Origin: Aquificota bacterium
Lineage (GTDB): Bacteria > Aquificota > Aquificia > Aquificales > Hydrogenothermaceae
DNA: 64,000 nt
Reading direction: 5' to 3'
Assembly (NCBI GenBank): GCA_013153635.1
Contig: JAADDZ010000006.1
Coordinates: 20,490 to 84,489, forward strand
Part shown: one piece after another, positions 9,400 to 18,479 of the stretch
Position numbering within the stretch: the first letter of the stretch is position 1
Layout of the letters: each line of letters starts with the position of its first letter
The notes under the pieces: generated by a model
Told to the model about the DNA's origin: nothing
Databases searched by the model: none
The model's input: only the letters and a program-made list of their open reading frames with translations
Position numbers and translations under genes: made by a program

Positions 9400-10899
9400 A
9401 TGGAAATAAAAGCAACCAGTGGAAAGTTAGGAAATCTTAGGACAAAAGCTGTTGTTTCCTTTATGTTTAAAGAAGATAGAAAATTTAATGATGAAATTCA
9501 AGAATTAGACAAACTATTAAATGGAGGTATCTCTCTCTTAAAAAAAGAGCAAAGATTTTCTGCTGATGAAGGAAAATTCCTTGTAGTTCCTACATTTAGA
9601 AAACTCAAAACAGAATATATAATTATCGTTGGACTAGGAAGTAAAAAGAAAGCAGACCTTGATACTATTAGAAGAGCAGGAGCTTACATAATAAGAAAAT
9701 CTAAAGAGTTAAGGATAGATAAAATAGCGATAGATATTAAAAATCTAGAAGCTTTAAAAGAAAAAGAAGAAGAACTAGCTCAAGCTTTTAGCGAGGGAGT
9801 TATATTAGGTGGCTATCAGTTTGATAAGTACAAAAAGAATAAGGACAAATTTAAAGTTAAAGAAATAGATATAAGAGTATCTAGAAGGTTTAAATCTCCT
9901 ACAGAGAAAAAGATAAAGATAGGAAAGATTCTAGCCCAAGCCCAAAATTTTGCACGGGATATTGCTAACGAACCCGGTAATGTAATAACACCACAAAAGT
10001 TAGCTCAAATTGCAGAAGATTTAGCTAAAGAGTATGGTTTTGAAGTCAAAATCTACGACGAAAAAAAGATAGAAAAGCTAGGAATGAATGCCTTTTTAGC
10101 TGTAGCGAAAGGAAGTGAAAACCCTCCAAGGTTCATTCATCTTATATACAAAGCAAAAAAGCCAAAAAAAGAGATAGCTCTTGTTGGTAAAGGACTCACC
10201 TTTGACAGTGGAGGTCTTAACATAAAACCGGGAGATTTTATGAGATGGATGAAATCTGATAAATCTGGAGCTTGTGCTGTTTTAGGAATATTTAAAGCCT
10301 TAGGTGAACTAAAACCAGACATAGTTGTTCATGGAGTTATCGCGGCTTGTGAAAATATGCCTGATGGAAAAGCTTATAGACCAGACGATATACTAATTGC
10401 AAAAAATGGTGTCTCTATAGAAGTAGGAAACACTGATGCAGAAGGTAGATTGACTCTTGCTGATGCCCTTAGTTATGTATCAGAGCTTAAGCCAGATACG
10501 ATTATAGATATGGCTACCTTGACTGGAGCTTGTGTAGTAGCTCTTGGGGAGTATACCGCTGGAGTAATGGGAAATAATCAAAAACTTATAGATGAGATAC
10601 TAGATACTAGTGAAAAGACTGGAGAATGGATGTGGCAGTTACCTTTCAATGATAAACTTAGAGAACATATAAAAGCTCCAAATGCAGATGTACTAAACAT
10701 AGGAAAGACAAGATATGGAGGGGCTATTACCGCAGGTTTATTTTTAGAAAAATTTGTAGACCCTAAAATACCGTGGGCACATATAGATATTGCAGGACCT
10801 GCACATAACACTTCTGGTTGGTATTACCACCCTCCGGGAGCTACCGGATTTCCTGTAAGAACGATAACATCTTTTATATTAGAAAACTCCCAAGAATAA
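9400..10899 (+). CDS. pepA: cytosolic leucyl aminopeptidase (M17)
   Basis: Hexameric dinuclear-metal aminopeptidase of family M17 that releases N-terminal residues from peptides, 499 residues, the usual length. The N-terminal macro-like domain spans about 1-170 and the catalytic domain the rest. Metal and catalytic residues are in place: Lys264 and Asp269 in VGKGLTFDSGG, Lys276 in NIKPG, Asp287 in WMKSDKSG, and NTDAEGR at 344-350, which holds Asp346, Glu348 and Arg350. Start ATG follows TAGGAGAG. An intrinsic terminator-like hairpin overlaps the stop codon. Some family members also bind DNA; nothing in this sequence addresses that. Confidence 0.95.
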   Translation: MEIKATSGKLGNLRTKAVVSFMFKEDRKFNDEIQELDKLLNGGISLLKKEQRFSADEGKFLVVPTFRKLKTEYIIIVGLGSKKKADLDTIRRAGAYIIRKSKELRIDKIAIDIKNLEALKEKEEELAQAFSEGVILGGYQFDKYKKNKDKFKVKEIDIRVSRRFKSPTEKKIKIGKILAQAQNFARDIANEPGNVITPQKLAQIAEDLAKEYGFEVKIYDEKKIEKLGMNAFLAVAKGSENPPRFIHLIYKAKKPKKEIALVGKGLTFDSGGLNIKPGDFMRWMKSDKSGACAVLGIFKALGELKPDIVVHGVIAACENMPDGKAYRPDDILIAKNGVSIEVGNTDAEGRLTLADALSYVSELKPDTIIDMATLTGACVVALGEYTAGVMGNNQKLIDEILDTSEKTGEWMWQLPFNDKLREHIKAPNADVLNIGKTRYGGAITAGLFLEKFVDPKIPWAHIDIAGPAHNTSGWYYHPPGATGFPVRTITSFILENSQE

Positions 10900-10935
10900 A
10901 ACCCTACTTTTAGTAGGGTTTGACTTAAATTTTTT
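10899..10935 (+). terminator. hairpin terminator after pepA
   Basis: Perfect nine-base-pair stem AAACCCTAC/GTAGGGTTT with loop TTTTA at 10899-10921, followed after a few bases by a run of Ts at 10930-10936. The TTGACT -35 element of the tetR promoter begins inside the distal arm. Confidence 0.7.
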
Positions 10936-10968
10936 TATATCGTAGTATATTGATTGATGAGTCAGTCA
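10920..10968 (+). promoter_or_regulatory. sigma70-type promoter and putative TetR operator
   Basis: TTGACT (10920-10925), a 17-base spacer and TAGTAT (10943-10948) form a good housekeeping promoter. The expected transcription start is within a few bases of the tetR ATG at 10957. An imperfect palindrome TGATTGA-TGAG-TCAGTCA at 10951-10968 covers the start site and start codon and resembles operators of TetR-type efflux regulators. This layout suggests autorepression and a leaderless or near-leaderless mRNA. Confidence 0.6.
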
Positions 10969-11526
10969 GTAAATACAAAAGACAGATTAATATGGTCTGC
11001 GGTAAAAGTCTTTTCTGAAAAAGGATATTTTAATGCCAAAATATCTGACATAGTGAAAGAGGCAGGTCTTGCCCAAGGTACTTTTTATCTGTACTTCTCT
11101 AGCAAAGAAGACATCTTTTTTCAAATCATAGAGCTTATTATTGAACAGATACAAGAAGTGATAGACAGATATAAACACCAAAAACACAAGGAGGATATAA
11201 AACAAGTGATACATTCCTTTTCCAAGGAGATGTTCTTCCTGTTTAATCAGTATAGGGAAGTTGCTTATATCTATTTTTTTCAGCTTTTGTGTATGCAAGA
11301 AAAGTTCAAAGAGTTATACATATCTACATATGAAAAATTTATCCAGTTTTACATAGAGCTTTTATCTGAATATAGAGATAGAGAAATCCTTGCAGGCATG
11401 ATAGTCAGTTTTGCTGAAAAATTATTCAAATTGGACATTCTAATAAAACACAAAAATGTAGAAACCGTTATATCCGAATTTAATGAAGGAGTAGAAATCC
11501 TTCTAAAAGGAGCTGTGGAAAGTTAA
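10957..11526 (+). CDS. TetR/AcrR-family transcriptional regulator
   Basis: A 189-residue one-component repressor. The N-terminal helix-turn-helix domain reads AVKVFSEKGYFNAKISDIVKEAGLAQGTFYLYFSSKEDIF (about 15-54, shown here only as its recognisable core ISDIVKEAGLAQGT), followed by an all-helical ligand-binding domain. The ATG at 10957 is preferred to the adjacent TTG at 10954. No ribosome-binding site precedes it, consistent with the promoter placing the start of transcription at the start codon. It heads a five-gene efflux cluster and most likely represses it in the absence of a pump substrate. Ligand unknown. Confidence 0.9.
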   Translation: MSQSVNTKDRLIWSAVKVFSEKGYFNAKISDIVKEAGLAQGTFYLYFSSKEDIFFQIIELIIEQIQEVIDRYKHQKHKEDIKQVIHSFSKEMFFLFNQYREVAYIYFFQLLCMQEKFKELYISTYEKFIQFYIELLSEYRDREILAGMIVSFAEKLFKLDILIKHKNVETVISEFNEGVEILLKGAVES

Positions 11527-11586
11527 TTTAATAACATTGATTTTGCCTAGTTTAAAACCGTTTTTGACTAAAAATTGAGGTAAACT

Positions 11587-12879
11587 ATGAAAGTTTTCAT
11601 TTTTTTAATGTTAAGTTTAATATCTTTTAAGATATACGCCCTTACTTTAGAAGAAGCCGTAAATTTAGCTCTTAAAAATAATCCTCAAATTCAGATTTAT
11701 GAAAAAAATACCCAAATATCAAAACTAAATCTAAAGATAGATAGACAACTCTTCTTACCCCAATTTTTCATTCAGTATAGTCATACATGGTTATCTCAAA
11801 CTCCATACCTTAATATTCCTCCAAATCCTCCTTTGCCACCTATATCTTTTAAACAGATGGAAAAAAGTTTTAACAACTTTGAATTTGGTTTTAATTACCT
11901 ATTTTATGCAGGAGGAAAAAGACACGCAAAGCTAAAGATAGATAAAATAGATATAAAAGCCTCATTTGAAAAACTTTCAGAACAAAAAAAGCAGATAGTT
12001 ACAAAGGTAAAAAAAGCCTATGTCCAAACCCTAAAAGCCAAGGCTATTATAAAGATATATGAAAAGCAGTTAGAGGCTGTTAGAGCGCACTACCAAACAG
12101 TGAAAGGATTTTATGAAGAAGGGTATGTCTCATATGTAGAACTTTTACAAGCACGAGTAAAAATATCAGAAACCAAAAAAAACCTAAAATCAGCAAAAGA
12201 GAGTTTTTCACTCTCCAAAGCTTATCTTTTAACAGTATTAGGACAATCTCCTTATGAAGATGTAAAGCTAGAAAACATAGACATAACCCCCAAAATAACT
12301 TTTAACCTACGGTTCTTACAAAAAAAAGCACTAAAGAACAGAAATATACTTAGATTCGCCCAATACCAAAAGAAAAAATTAAAACAGCTAGAAAAGATAG
12401 AAAAAGCTGATTTCTTACCTCAACTTTTCTCTCAAGGTAAACTTATATATACAGACCAGATAGACTATTTAGACCCTAAAGCAAACTTCTCTTTAACTTT
12501 AGGGATAAAATTAAGTGTACAAGGGGTACAACCTTACTACAAAATGTTAAAAACAAAACTAGAAGAGAAAAAAGCAGAACTTCAAATCAAAGATTTAAAA
12601 AATAAAATACTTCTCCAAGTTCAAAATGCTTACCAAAAATTCATCACTGCAAAAGAAAATCTTTTAGTCTCTAAAATCATGCTAAATCAAGCAGAAGAAT
12701 ATTACAAACTAGTAGTGGAGCAGTATAAAAACCAACTAGCAACCACCACAGATGTTCTAAATGCACAAGCTCAACTCACCACAGCTAGGCAAGGGAAAGA
12801 AATATCCTATTATCAGCTTTTAGAAGCTATCTTTGAGCTAGAAAATGCCACAGGAACAAAGTTAATTGGAGGAATATGA
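11587..12879 (+). CDS. TolC-family outer membrane efflux protein
   Basis: A 430-residue outer membrane channel protein with an N-terminal signal peptide (about 1-18, ending near IYALT). Two TolC repeats are visible: LTLEEAVNLALKNNPQI at the start of the mature chain and its counterpart in the second half, each followed by long amphipathic coiled-coil helices rich in Lys, Glu and Gln. It provides the exit duct for the EmrA/EmrB-like pair encoded next. It begins 60 bases after tetR, and its last codons overlap the next gene by 4 bases (ATGA), so translation is coupled. Drug specificity cannot be inferred. Confidence 0.92.
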   Translation: MKVFIFLMLSLISFKIYALTLEEAVNLALKNNPQIQIYEKNTQISKLNLKIDRQLFLPQFFIQYSHTWLSQTPYLNIPPNPPLPPISFKQMEKSFNNFEFGFNYLFYAGGKRHAKLKIDKIDIKASFEKLSEQKKQIVTKVKKAYVQTLKAKAIIKIYEKQLEAVRAHYQTVKGFYEEGYVSYVELLQARVKISETKKNLKSAKESFSLSKAYLLTVLGQSPYEDVKLENIDITPKITFNLRFLQKKALKNRNILRFAQYQKKKLKQLEKIEKADFLPQLFSQGKLIYTDQIDYLDPKANFSLTLGIKLSVQGVQPYYKMLKTKLEEKKAELQIKDLKNKILLQVQNAYQKFITAKENLLVSKIMLNQAEEYYKLVVEQYKNQLATTTDVLNAQAQLTTARQGKEISYYQLLEAIFELENATGTKLIGGI

Positions 12880-14006
12880 TGCAAAAAAAATTAGGAGCTT
12901 TAATAATAATATTGCTTATAGTATTGTTTGCTATATTTGCTTTTAGATGGGTAAAACACAGAATAGAATACGCAGTTACAAATGCTGTATTTGTAGAATC
13001 AGATTATATATCAAATATAGGATTTCATAGAGTTTCAGGAAAAATAACCCATATGTATAAAAAAGAAGGAGATATAGTTAAAACTGGAGAACCCCTTGCA
13101 AAGCTGTACGATAAAGACTACAAGGTTGAGCTAAAATCAACCCAAGATAAAATAAAAGCTCTAACCTATAAAAAACAAGCCTTAGAAGAAAAGATAAACA
13201 GAATAAAAAAAGAACTCGACATAAATCAAGAGGTTGCTTTTCTAGGACTACAGGAGATAAATCAAAAGATAGAAGAGTTCAAATACAACATAACCCAGCT
13301 AGAGATACAGCTCGCCCAACTAAAAAAAGACAGAGATAGATTAAAAAGACTACTAGAAAAAAAGCTAATCCCCTCTAAGAGTTATGAAGAGGTACAAACC
13401 CAATACCAAGTCCTAACAGAAAAAAAACAACAACTAGAAAAAACCCTCGCCCAGTTACAAACTGTTAAGCAAAAAGCAGAGAAAAACCTATCATTAGCAA
13501 AAGTAAAAAAAGAGATACTAAAAGAACTAAAAAAAGAACTAAAAGCGGTAGATAGCCAATTAAAAGCCCTAGAAAAACAAAAAGAAGATATAGAAAACAA
13601 ACTAACATACACCCTACTGACTGCACCTTTTGATGGATACATAGGGAAAAAATTCGTTTCAGTTGGAGACTCTATAAAAGCTGGAATGCCAGTGTACTCG
13701 ATAATAAAAAAAGACAGCTTCTATATAAATGTTCTTTTAGAAGAAAATAAACTAAAAGGAATAAAAATAGGTTCAAAGGCAAAAATAAAACTAGATGCAT
13801 ATCCAGATGAAGAATTTGAAGGAGAAGTAGAAGTAATAAATTACGCAACAGCCGCAAAATATGCTCTGGTTCCTAGAGATATTTCAGCTGGAGAATTTAC
13901 AAAAGTAGTACAAAGAGTACCTGTAAAAATAAGAATAACTAAAGGGAAAAAAGAACTTCTTAGAGTTGGTCTTGGTGGAGAAGTAGAAATAAAGAGAGAA
14001 GACTAA
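12876..14006 (+). CDS. HlyD/EmrA-family membrane fusion protein
   Basis: Periplasmic adaptor of 376 residues that links the MFS pump to TolC. One N-terminal membrane anchor (about 7-25) is followed by a split lipoyl half-domain (around VSGKITHMYKKEGDIVKTGEPLAKL, positions 48-72). Then come a long coiled-coil hairpin of about 150 residues, the second lipoyl half beginning LTAPFDGYIGKKFVSVGDSI, and a beta-barrel domain. This domain order is that of EmrA rather than RND adaptors. It overlaps tolC by 4 bases and the MFS gene by 1 base (TAATG). The coiled coil is exceptionally lysine-rich, fitting a thermophile. Confidence 0.92.
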   Translation: MMQKKLGALIIILLIVLFAIFAFRWVKHRIEYAVTNAVFVESDYISNIGFHRVSGKITHMYKKEGDIVKTGEPLAKLYDKDYKVELKSTQDKIKALTYKKQALEEKINRIKKELDINQEVAFLGLQEINQKIEEFKYNITQLEIQLAQLKKDRDRLKRLLEKKLIPSKSYEEVQTQYQVLTEKKQQLEKTLAQLQTVKQKAEKNLSLAKVKKEILKELKKELKAVDSQLKALEKQKEDIENKLTYTLLTAPFDGYIGKKFVSVGDSIKAGMPVYSIIKKDSFYINVLLEENKLKGIKIGSKAKIKLDAYPDEEFEGEVEVINYATAAKYALVPRDISAGEFTKVVQRVPVKIRITKGKKELLRVGLGGEVEIKRED

Positions 14007-15565
14007 TGGAACAATCACAAATACCCCTTTATAAAAGGGTATCTTTTTGGGAAAGGATTTTAATAACCTATATAGTTATGACAGGAGCCTTTATGGCTAT
14101 ACTAGATACAACTATAGTCGATATTATAGTTCCAAAATTGATGGCACCTTTGAAAACAGATTTATACGGTGTTCAATGGGTTATTACCGCCTATATGATT
14201 GCCTCTGCAACAGGACTTATCCTTTCTGATTGGTTAGACAAAAAATTTGGTCTAAAGAATATATATATAGCTGGAATTGTCCTTTTTACCTTTGCCTCTT
14301 TTATGTGTGGACAATCAGAATCGCTAGAAGAGATGATTCTGTTTCGAGTTCTTCAAGGAGTAGGAGAAGCTTTTATTATGGTTACAGCTCAAACTATTTT
14401 GTTTTCTGTATATCCACCAGAACAAAAAGGACTTGCTATGGGTATATTTGGTCTTGGAGTTAGTTTTGCACCAGCTTTGGGTCCCACTCTTGGAGGTTAT
14501 ATTACCGAATACATTAATTGGAGATGGGTTTTTTATATAAACATACCATTTGGAATACTCACTACTATTTTGGCTATTTTCTATCTACCAAAATCAAAAA
14601 TCTTTGAAAAACCAAAGCTAAACTTTATCTCATTTTTCTTCTTGTCTATGTTTACAGTAACCCTCCTTATTATACTCTCGAAGGGGCAACAGCTAGGGTG
14701 GTTTTATTCAGAAACGATAATATACCTCACCATCGTTTGTGTATTTTCTTTGCTCTTTTACGCTTTATCCGAAATACTTTCTAAAGAACCTTTACTAGAC
14801 TACTCAATCTTTTTAAACAAAGACTACTTAACAGGATTTTTACTTTTCTTCTTACTTTTAGGATTTTCTCTATATCAGCTTTTTTATCTATTACCCCTTT
14901 ACTACGAGCAGTTAAAGGGTTTATCTACTCTAGATGCTGGAATACACATTCTAGCCCTTGCCATCTTTATAGCTATCTTTTCTCCGATAGCAGGCATATT
15001 AAGTGATAAAATTGGAGAAAAATATGTACTTTATATAAGTGTAGCCATATATCTGTTTAGCTCTCTTTATCTACTCCCCAAATTTAACTATTACACACCC
15101 TCCACGCAAGCGGCTATCATGACTATACCCTTAGGCATTGCCATGGGAATGTTTTTTGCTCCCACAACTACAATGGCTCTAAGGAATCTTAATGAAGAAC
15201 TTGCCACCTTAGGAACAGGTCTTATGCATTATGCTAGATTTGTAGGAGGTTCTTTTGGAACAGCCATAGCAACAAACGAACTTCTAAAAAACCAAGCTGA
15301 ACATTTTGACGGTATAGTAGGACAACAAAACATATCCTATGTAGCAATGTTTTTAGAAAAACTCAAAAGCTTTGCACAAAATTTTATTCCAGAAAACTTA
15401 GTAGAGTTAAAGATGAAAGCCCTTCTTTACTATGTACAATCACTGCACAGCTATTCTTATTCTTTCCAAGACACTTTTTTTATTGCAGGAATTTTTGGGA
15501 TAATAGGAAGTATACCAATCATCATTTATCTACTTGCAGATATAAAAAGGGGGTTAAAACTGTGA
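14006..15565 (+). CDS. DHA2-family MFS drug transporter (EmrB-like)
   Basis: Inner-membrane proton-coupled multidrug transporter of 519 residues with about 14 hydrophobic segments, the number expected for the 14-TM DHA2 subfamily. Motif D1-like LDTTIVDIIVPKL is in TM1. Motif C, GLGVSFAPALGPTLGGYI, marks antiporters and lies near residue 150. The sequence WRWVFYINIPFG is a DHA2 hallmark. It works with the adjacent EmrA-like adaptor and TolC protein as a tripartite pump. It starts with ATG, overlapping the adaptor stop by one base, and overlaps the next gene by 4 bases. Confidence 0.94.
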   Translation: MEQSQIPLYKRVSFWERILITYIVMTGAFMAILDTTIVDIIVPKLMAPLKTDLYGVQWVITAYMIASATGLILSDWLDKKFGLKNIYIAGIVLFTFASFMCGQSESLEEMILFRVLQGVGEAFIMVTAQTILFSVYPPEQKGLAMGIFGLGVSFAPALGPTLGGYITEYINWRWVFYINIPFGILTTILAIFYLPKSKIFEKPKLNFISFFFLSMFTVTLLIILSKGQQLGWFYSETIIYLTIVCVFSLLFYALSEILSKEPLLDYSIFLNKDYLTGFLLFFLLLGFSLYQLFYLLPLYYEQLKGLSTLDAGIHILALAIFIAIFSPIAGILSDKIGEKYVLYISVAIYLFSSLYLLPKFNYYTPSTQAAIMTIPLGIAMGMFFAPTTTMALRNLNEELATLGTGLMHYARFVGGSFGTAIATNELLKNQAEHFDGIVGQQNISYVAMFLEKLKSFAQNFIPENLVELKMKALLYYVQSLHSYSYSFQDTFFIAGIFGIIGSIPIIIYLLADIKRGLKL

Positions 15566-16416
15566 ATAAAATCCTTTTTTTTCTTTTAATCATTACAAAT
15601 TTAGGTTATGGAGCTGTGTTTGATTTAGAATTTTCTAAAAACAACATATTTATCTCTGGAAAATTAGACATTATAGACAGAAAAACTAAACTAGACATAT
15701 CCAATCATCAAATAAAAGACAGTTTTAGCCTCCAACTGATTCATTTTGTACCTCTTTTACCGAACCTTAGATTTGACTACATTCCTTACTCTTATACTGC
15801 ATCTGGTAAAGTAGAGATAAACATGATTGATGTTCTAGAAGAAGCAGACTTTCCTATATTCTTCGGTACATCAGGATTGGTTGTAGATAGCTTTTTCTTT
15901 GGAGATTTTTTTATCTTTGATTTCTTTGGAGATAACGATACAGTAGACCTAGACATAGATATAAACATAAAAGAGTACAATTTGACACTTTTTTATCAGC
16001 CTTTCTATGATGCAAAAATTTCTCCTAAATACGGTGTATATCTAAAATACATAAAATCCGATGTAAAAAGAACAATAGAAACCCAGCTCAAAGACATAAA
16101 AGATTCTTCAACAAGCTCGCGAATAGTACCATTTTTATTCTTAGGCTTAGATATAAATGTACCCTTTCCTGCCCTAAACCTCTTATTTAGAACATCAACA
16201 GAAACCAGATTTTTAAAATACAAAGATACCATCTACTATCAGATAGAAATTATGGAAACACTATACTTTACAGATATAAAGTATCTAAATCATACATATA
16301 TATCTGTAGGTTATAGACACTGGCGTCTAAAAACAGATTACGAATCAGACGGTTATCAAGTAGAACAGCGACTAAGATGGAATATATCTTTTATACAAAT
16401 CGGTCTAAGGTTTTAA
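15562..16416 (+). CDS. putative outer-membrane beta-barrel protein of the efflux operon
   Basis: A 284-residue protein of no recognised family. A signal peptide covers about residues 1-17 (FFLLIITNLGYGA). The mature part is rich in alternating polar/hydrophobic strands with aromatic girdle residues, and the chain ends in SFIQIGLRF. A C-terminal phenylalanine preceded by alternating hydrophobics is the typical BAM signal of outer-membrane barrels. The start is GTG, overlapping the MFS stop by 4 bases, so it is translationally coupled to the pump. It might form an extra pore, or have a sensory or lipid-related role. It is not a normal part of Emr systems. Confidence 0.65.
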   Translation: MNKILFFLLIITNLGYGAVFDLEFSKNNIFISGKLDIIDRKTKLDISNHQIKDSFSLQLIHFVPLLPNLRFDYIPYSYTASGKVEINMIDVLEEADFPIFFGTSGLVVDSFFFGDFFIFDFFGDNDTVDLDIDINIKEYNLTLFYQPFYDAKISPKYGVYLKYIKSDVKRTIETQLKDIKDSSTSSRIVPFLFLGLDINVPFPALNLLFRTSTETRFLKYKDTIYYQIEIMETLYFTDIKYLNHTYISVGYRHWRLKTDYESDGYQVEQRLRWNISFIQIGLRF

Positions 16417-16440
16417 GACGGGAAAGACCCGCCTTTAAAA
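16411..16440. terminator. bidirectional terminator between efflux operon and cytochrome gene
   Basis: Long near-palindrome: TTTTAA-GACGGG, loop AAAGA, CCCGCC-TTTAAAA, with one mismatch and one bulged base. AT-rich arms give a T tract on both strands. It lies exactly between two convergent genes and can serve both. Confidence 0.75.
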
Positions 16441-16764
16441 CTAGTGAGACAATATATAATCGGCAAGAGCCTTAATCTGCTCATCAGAAAGACTTTTTAA
16501 AGGTCTTAAATAATTTTTCATCATTGCGGCTTTTTTAGGGTCAACTATAGCATCAGCTTGCCCCTTTAAGTACGCTACTAAATCTCCATTCTTCTGTTTG
16601 TAAACCTCTGCTATATGTTTTAGAGAAGGACCTACTGTGTTTACATTAGGTTTGTGACATGTTCCACAACCTTTTGATTTGAAGATTTTTTCCCCTTCTG
16701 ATGCCAAAACGGTGGAAACTGATACTGCTACTGTGGCTATGACCATTACTGCTAATTTTTTCAT
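16441..16764 (-). CDS. periplasmic class I cytochrome c
   Basis: A 107-residue monohaem cytochrome c. A signal peptide spans about 1-21 (cleavage after VLA). The haem site is Cys33-Gly-Thr-Cys36-His37 followed by KPNVNTVGPSLKHIA, the usual class I context. The distal methionine is most likely in the AAMMKNYLRPLKSL segment. It probably shuttles electrons between the bc1 complex or sulfur-oxidising enzymes and a terminal oxidase. It starts with ATG after AGGAGG and is monocistronic, diverging from arsC. Its specific redox partner cannot be told from this window. Confidence 0.94.
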   Translation of the reverse strand: MKKLAVMVIATVAVSVSTVLASEGEKIFKSKGCGTCHKPNVNTVGPSLKHIAEVYKQKNGDLVAYLKGQADAIVDPKKAAMMKNYLRPLKSLSDEQIKALADYILSH

Positions 16765-16906
16765 TGCAAAACCTCCTTTAGAGTTTTATATTTTTTATGT
16801 TTATATATGTTAACTATACTTAAGATAATTTATTATCAATAAACTTGTCAAATAGAAGTACAAATTTGATTATAATTTTTAGAAAAAAGATAATAATAAA
16901 GCTGTA

Positions 16907-17332
16907 ATGAAAAGAAAAAATATAGGATTTATCTGTACAGGAAATTCAGCAAGAAGTCAAATAGCGGAAGGTTTTGCCAGATACTATACAGACAAATATA
17001 AAAGACCTATAGAAATTTATTCAGCTGGTTCTAACCCAACAGGTTATATCCATAAGTTAGCTATAGAGGTTATGAAAGAAAAAGGTATAGATATATCAAA
17101 ACAAAAATCTAAAAGTATAAAAGATATACCATACAAAAATTTAGACATTATTGTTACTCTATGTAGTGAAGCATCTGAAACCTGCCCAAACTTTTCTAAT
17201 CAAAAGGTTCTGCACTGGAATCTCCTTGACCCAGCCTCATATAGAGCCTCTAAAACAAAGCAATTAGAAATATTTAGATATGTAAGAGATATAATAGAAG
17301 AGAAAGTTAAAGATTTAATCTTTGAACTATAG
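16907..17332 (+). CDS. arsC: arsenate reductase, thioredoxin-coupled LMW-phosphatase type
   Basis: A 141-residue protein of the low-molecular-weight tyrosine phosphatase fold. The P-loop CX5R is Cys10-TGNSA-Arg16, and the two extra cysteines needed for the intramolecular relay in thioredoxin-type ArsC are Cys86 and Cys93 in VTLCSEASETCPNF. Asp109 in LLDPAS is the general acid. It reduces arsenate to arsenite. A TATAAT -10 at 16871-16876 fits its own promoter. No arsR or arsB is adjacent; the ArsB/NhaD-superfamily transporter at 25 kb is distant. The gene sits immediately left of the accessory island. Confidence 0.9.
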   Translation: MKRKNIGFICTGNSARSQIAEGFARYYTDKYKRPIEIYSAGSNPTGYIHKLAIEVMKEKGIDISKQKSKSIKDIPYKNLDIIVTLCSEASETCPNFSNQKVLHWNLLDPASYRASKTKQLEIFRYVRDIIEEKVKDLIFEL

Positions 17333-17344
17333 ATTCCAATTTCC

Positions 17345-17377
17345 TTAAATTCAATAATTGAAATTTTGGTTGAGGGG
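17345..17377 (+). repeat. left candidate attachment-site remnant of the island
   Basis: Contains TAAATTCAA (17346-17354) and TTTGGTTGAGGGG (17365-17377). The same two words occur in the same order and orientation at the tRNA-fMet 3' end, where they read TAAATTCAA and TTTGGTTGCGGGG directly joined. Here they are separated by 10 extra bases. It lies just after arsC at the left edge of the island. Chance similarity is not excluded. Confidence 0.4.
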
Positions 17378-17471
17378 CTAGCCCGGAAACCGATTTTAAC
17401 TTCACATATTCAAAACGAGAACGCTTTTTCATCAAAAGCGGATAATGATATATAAAACCTGAATGGGAATG

Positions 17472-18479
17472 TCAAGGGGTGTTATTTAATTCTCTGTATA
17501 TATCAAATGTTAATTTTGACAGTGGTCTTTTTAAGAAGATAAGAGAATCTTCTTCAGATGTTGGGATATAATTTGCAAAAATTAATCTATAAATTTCTTC
17601 AAACCCTTCTAAACTGTCAAAAGCTTTTTCATCGAAAACTTTTCTTATTTCTGGAAAAGCCCTTTTCTTAAGCTCAATCTCTGCTACAATATCTTTATGC
17701 AATTGATATAGCTCTTTTAAATAGAGCTTTTCAATATTACTCCCTTCAGCTTGTTCTACAATTATTTTTTCTATTGAAGATTCTATAGCATCTAAAGAAT
17801 TAGTATTACCAATTTTTCCTCCATTACATTCTATTGAGAAGCTAACCCTTATATCCTCGTAGGGACTAAGAAATTCTTCACCTAAAACATCTATAGTTCC
17901 TTTCCTTTGATTACAGGACTTACAGGAAGGAAGAAGATTAGCTAAACTTATAGAAAAAATCCAATATTTACTTTTGTGAAAATGATGTTCGAAATCAAAA
18001 GTTCTTTCAGTATCATTAAATACATCTATATATTGCCTATTGCAGTAAGGACAAACTTTAATTTTCTTATAGAAAACATTCAAAATATTTCCTATGAAAT
18101 AGGAATATTCTCTTTTGTTATAGAGTTTATTATAGTTGAAAATCTCTCTACAAATTTTTTTAATTTCCTCATTTATAGATATTTCATTAAATCTCCTAGC
18201 TAGTTCTTTTATTTCGTTAAAATTTCCTACCAAAATGGTTTCTATATTCTTGTCTACAAATTTAAAAAATTCTTTGACAGTTTCGTTGGAATGATTTTCT
18301 TTTATCCATGTGATCACATCATTTAAGCTTTTATCACCTGACTTATCAAACTTTACTTCAGAATTACGAATCTTAAACCTATATTTTTCTCCATTCCATT
18401 CCTTACCATATAAAACAAATTCCTTATATTTAGATAAGAACTTTGTGTCAAAAATATTTTCAAATCTTATAGGTATCAT
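17472..18479 (-). CDS. HNH endonuclease of an ATPase-nuclease defence pair (Septu PtuB-like)
   Basis: A 335-residue protein with a zinc-supported HNH nuclease centre: Cys143-Pro-Tyr-Cys146, then FEHHFHKSKYW at 163-173, then the LANLLPSCKSCNQRKG segment, with Cys186, Cys189 and Asn190. This C..C, EHH..K..Y, NL..SC..CN..KG pattern is typical of HNH partners of AAA/ABC-like ATPases, as in PtuB of Septu and of Ptu-type retrons. Its ATG overlaps the stop of the upstream ATPase by 4 bases, so the two are coupled. It is probably the toxic nuclease effector. The family match is by motif and gene context; a related unnamed ATPase-HNH system is equally possible. Confidence 0.75.
   Translation of the reverse strand: MIPIRFENIFDTKFLSKYKEFVLYGKEWNGEKYRFKIRNSEVKFDKSGDKSLNDVITWIKENHSNETVKEFFKFVDKNIETILVGNFNEIKELARRFNEISINEEIKKICREIFNYNKLYNKREYSYFIGNILNVFYKKIKVCPYCNRQYIDVFNDTERTFDFEHHFHKSKYWIFSISLANLLPSCKSCNQRKGTIDVLGEEFLSPYEDIRVSFSIECNGGKIGNTNSLDAIESSIEKIIVEQAEGSNIEKLYLKELYQLHKDIVAEIELKKRAFPEIRKVFDEKAFDSLEGFEEIYRLIFANYIPTSEEDSLIFLKRPLSKLTFDIYRELNNTP

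Noticed and set aside
17422-17440. Terminator for the HNH gene
   Set aside because: A perfect CGCTTTT/AAAAGCG hairpin is present but no T tract follows on either strand, so it was not called a terminator.
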